From Verrucomicrobiia bacterium (lineage in GTDB: Bacteria > Verrucomicrobiota > Verrucomicrobiae > Limisphaerales > JAKPVM01): a DNA stretch of 6,797 nt. A program made the translations under genes and the position numbers. Of this stretch, positions 4,933 to 6,797 are shown piece by piece. The DNA lies in contig JAOADO010000006.1 of the NCBI GenBank assembly GCA_026417275.1, forward strand, positions 43,881-50,677, read 5' to 3'. Every line of letters begins with the position of its first letter. The first letter of the stretch is position 1. The notes under the pieces were generated by a model, which ran no database searches, was not told the DNA's origin, and saw nothing but the letters and a program-made list of their open reading frames with translations.

Positions 4933-6328
4933 AAGATTTTAAAAGGTTAATAATTTGTTCAAGACGCGCTGAACGCGAGGCTTTGACGAGCAAGATATCG
5001 TCTTTTGAACATATTTGTTTGAGCCTGTTAGCCGCGTCTTTTATGTCCAAAAAAACTTCAATTTTTTTGTTTGTTGAATCTTTTGCTCCTTTAGCGAGCA
5101 GAGGAGCATATTCGCCCACGGCAATCAAGATGTCAATACTCAGTGTTGCGGCGAGTTTACCTATTTCGATGTGCTCGGTTTCTGTGAATTCTCCGAGTTC
5201 CGCCATTGTGCCGAGGACTGCGATTTTTTTTCCATTACACTGTAATTCAGACAACCAGTTGAGTGCCGCGGTCATGGAGTCTGGATTTGCGTTGTAGGCG
5301 TCGTTTAATATCCAGGTGCCGTTCCAGTTTTCTATTTGCATGCGCATGGCTGGTTGTTTTAGTGTAGACAATCCTGTTTGGATTTGTTCTTTTGAGAGTC
5401 CGAATTCTGCGCCGACGGCGATTGCAAGCAGTGCGTTTGCCGCTTGATGTTTGCCTGCCAGTGGTACTTCGTATTCTCCGCAATATTCGGTTAAAAACGA
5501 TTCGACGGCGAATCTTACCTTGTGCAGAGATGAGAGGAGGACATTCGCGCGCCAGTTTGAAGTTCCTCCCAACCCGATAGTAATTACTGGCGCGCGACTG
5601 CGAAGCAAAACTTTTTGTGCCCACTGGTTGTTGACGTGAATGAATAATTTTCCATCCACGGGTAGGCACTCCGCAAGTTGTCCTTCTTCTTTGACGACTG
5701 TTTCCATTGATTTAAAAAATTCGAGGTGTTCTCTACCTATGCTTGTGATAATGCCGAATTGGGGGCAGATGATATCCAGCAACGGTTTGAGTTCGCCCGG
5801 GTGATTTGTTCCAACTTCGACCACTGCTACCTGGTGTTCGCGATTGAGGTTTAGCAGTGTAAGCGGGACTCCGATATCGTTGTTGAAACTTGCGATGTTT
5901 TTGAGGGTGTTAAATTTAACGCTCAGAACTGAAGCAATAATATCTTTTGTGGTGGTCTTGCCGTTTGAGCCGCAAACCGCAATGAATGGGATTTTGAATT
6001 CTGAACGGTAACGGGCGGCAATTTGTGTGAGTGCCTTTCGGGTGTTCTGAACGACGATGTAGGTGCCGTGCGGGAGTTGTTGGTTGTTTTTTTTGATTTT
6101 TTCTATCCAGTTGTTTTCGACAACTGCCGCAATGGCGCCTTTTGCAAAGGCGTCGGCAACAAAATCGTGTCCGTTGAATCGTTCTCCGCTCAGGGCGATA
6201 AATAGTTCTTGCGGTTTGATGGCTCGGGAATCTGTGGAGACGCCGGAGGCTTCGAGTTCTGGTACTGCGTCGCCCAGGAGCCCGCCGTCGCAGGATTCAA
6301 CAAAGTATTTCAAAGAACGTTTTTCCAC
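4931..6328 (-). CDS. murF: MurF, UDP-N-acetylmuramoyl-tripeptide:D-alanyl-D-alanine ligase
   Basis: MurF is a cytoplasmic ATP-dependent ligase that adds D-Ala-D-Ala to UDP-MurNAc-tripeptide, completing the pentapeptide. The 465-residue length is normal. The N-terminal substrate domain has GVSTDSRAIKPQELFIAL (29-46) and ERFNGHDF (49-56). The ATPase domain has the P-loop GSNGKTTTK (120-128), NNDIGVPLTLL (149-159), EVGTNHPGEL (171-180) and HLEFF (201-205). The C-terminal domain has NDAYNANPDSM (342-352) and LGTMAELGE (372-380). Near residue 215 the sequence reads VKEEGQL where an AKxEL-like pattern with the carbamylated Lys is expected. The start is GTG at 6328-6326; an in-frame TAA, the murE stop at 6343-6341, lies 12 bases upstream and limits the choices. 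No Shine-Dalgarno is visible, so coupling to murE is likely. Confidence 0.96.
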   Translation of the reverse strand: MEKRSLKYFVESCDGGLLGDAVPELEASGVSTDSRAIKPQELFIALSGERFNGHDFVADAFAKGAIAAVVENNWIEKIKKNNQQLPHGTYIVVQNTRKALTQIAARYRSEFKIPFIAVCGSNGKTTTKDIIASVLSVKFNTLKNIASFNNDIGVPLTLLNLNREHQVAVVEVGTNHPGELKPLLDIICPQFGIITSIGREHLEFFKSMETVVKEEGQLAECLPVDGKLFIHVNNQWAQKVLLRSRAPVITIGLGGTSNWRANVLLSSLHKVRFAVESFLTEYCGEYEVPLAGKHQAANALLAIAVGAEFGLSKEQIQTGLSTLKQPAMRMQIENWNGTWILNDAYNANPDSMTAALNWLSELQCNGKKIAVLGTMAELGEFTETEHIEIGKLAATLSIDILIAVGEYAPLLAKGAKDSTNKKIEVFLDIKDAANRLKQICSKDDILLVKASRSARLEQIINLLKS

Positions 6329-6340
6329 AAAGATTTTGTT

Positions 6341-6797
6341 TTATAAAAGTTTTAATGAATTCCATTTGCGTTCTGAGTAGCCAAGGTTTTCGAGGCTCTC
6401 TCGTGCGTAGACGCGGTCGTCAAAAGGAACGATTGTATCTTGAAATTCCTGGTAAGTTTCGTGACCTTTTCCCGCAATTAGGACGGTGTCGCCCGGTTTA
6501 GCCATAGAGATAATGGATTGGATGGCTCGTTTGCGGTCGAGTTCTATTTCGAAACCGTCTTGTCTGTGAGCGACAAAGCCTTCTACAATTTGAGAGGCAA
6601 TTTTTTGAGGCGATTCTTTTCTGGGGTTATCTGTTGTGATGATGGTGTAGTCGGCGAGTTCGGCGGCAACTTCTCCCATTTTGAAACGTTTTGTGGTGTC
6701 GCGGCTTCCACCGCAACCGAAAGTGAGCAATAGTCTTCCTTTTGTGAGTTCTCTTAGAGAGGTTAAAACATTGCGCAATGCGTCATCTGTATGTGCG
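6341..6797 (-). CDS. murE: MurE, UDP-MurNAc-L-Ala-D-Glu:meso-diaminopimelate ligase, C-terminal part only
   Basis: Only the last 151 residues are in the window; roughly the first two thirds lie beyond the right edge. The reading frame is open to the edge and begins AHTDDALRNVL, matching the YAHTPDAL block of the family. There follow FGCGGSRDTTKRFKMGEVA, ADYTIITTDNPRKESP and LIAGKGHETYQ, all typical of the C-terminal domain of MurE. DNPR (bases 6631-6620) is the motif associated with meso-diaminopimelate as the added residue, in contrast to lysine-type enzymes. In the GCGG block, Ser replaces the more usual Asp (GCGGDRD) and Phe replaces Pro after KR. Being the first gene of the visible operon, it is followed 12 bases later, in the same frame, by murF. 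A TTG at 6778 is internal and not the real start. Confidence 0.95.
   Translation of the reverse strand, partial: AHTDDALRNVLTSLRELTKGRLLLTFGCGGSRDTTKRFKMGEVAAELADYTIITTDNPRKESPQKIASQIVEGFVAHRQDGFEIELDRKRAIQSIISMAKPGDTVLIAGKGHETYQEFQDTIVPFDDRVYARESLENLGYSERKWNSLKLL

Noticed and set aside
6341..6778. A separate short gene starting with TTG at 6778
   Set aside because: The frame continues upstream to the window edge with AHTDDA, part of the conserved MurE C-terminal domain, so this is a truncated murE and not a small gene.

Overview
The window is a contiguous piece of a bacterial division and cell-wall (dcw) cluster. Every convincing gene lies on the minus strand, so transcription runs from right to left. 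In that order it holds: the 3' end of murE, murF, an unrecognised 64-codon ORF, mraY, murD, a membrane-anchored protein with two LysM domains, and ftsW, which runs off the left edge. No RNA genes, mobile elements or CRISPR arrays are visible.

The genes cover consecutive steps of lipid II synthesis and its use. MurE adds the third amino acid to UDP-MurNAc-L-Ala-D-Glu; the DNPR motif points to meso-diaminopimelate. MurF adds D-Ala-D-Ala. MraY moves the MurNAc-pentapeptide to undecaprenyl phosphate, giving lipid I. MurD supplies the earlier D-Glu step. FtsW is the SEDS glycan polymerase that uses lipid II at the septum. The LysM protein probably binds peptidoglycan outside the cytoplasmic membrane. 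murG and murC would be expected past the left edge, and ftsI and the first part of murE past the right edge.

A LysM gene between murD and ftsW, a DNPR-type MurE and a nearly complete absence of Shine-Dalgarno sequences suggest the PVC group, most likely Verrucomicrobiota, Lentisphaerota or Kiritimatiellota. This is inference from gene order and family knowledge; no phylogeny was run.

Region by region: 1-1040 ftsW (346 codons, C-terminus missing); 1041-1115 short gap; 1116-2009 LysM protein; 2010-2111 the largest gap, with overlapping inverted repeats; 2112-3557 murD; 3558-4718 mraY, directly abutting murD; 4728-4922 small ORF; 4931-6328 murF, with a GTG start; 6341-6797 murE, missing its 5' part. 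Junctions are tight (0 to 12 bases) from murE to murD, so that part is almost certainly one operon. The two larger gaps flank the LysM gene.

Points most worth a second look: the 64-codon ORF between murF and mraY; the LysM gene within the cluster; a Glu in MurF where the carbamylated Lys is expected; the three-part inverted repeat ahead of the LysM gene; and a strong G-over-C skew on the non-coding strand.
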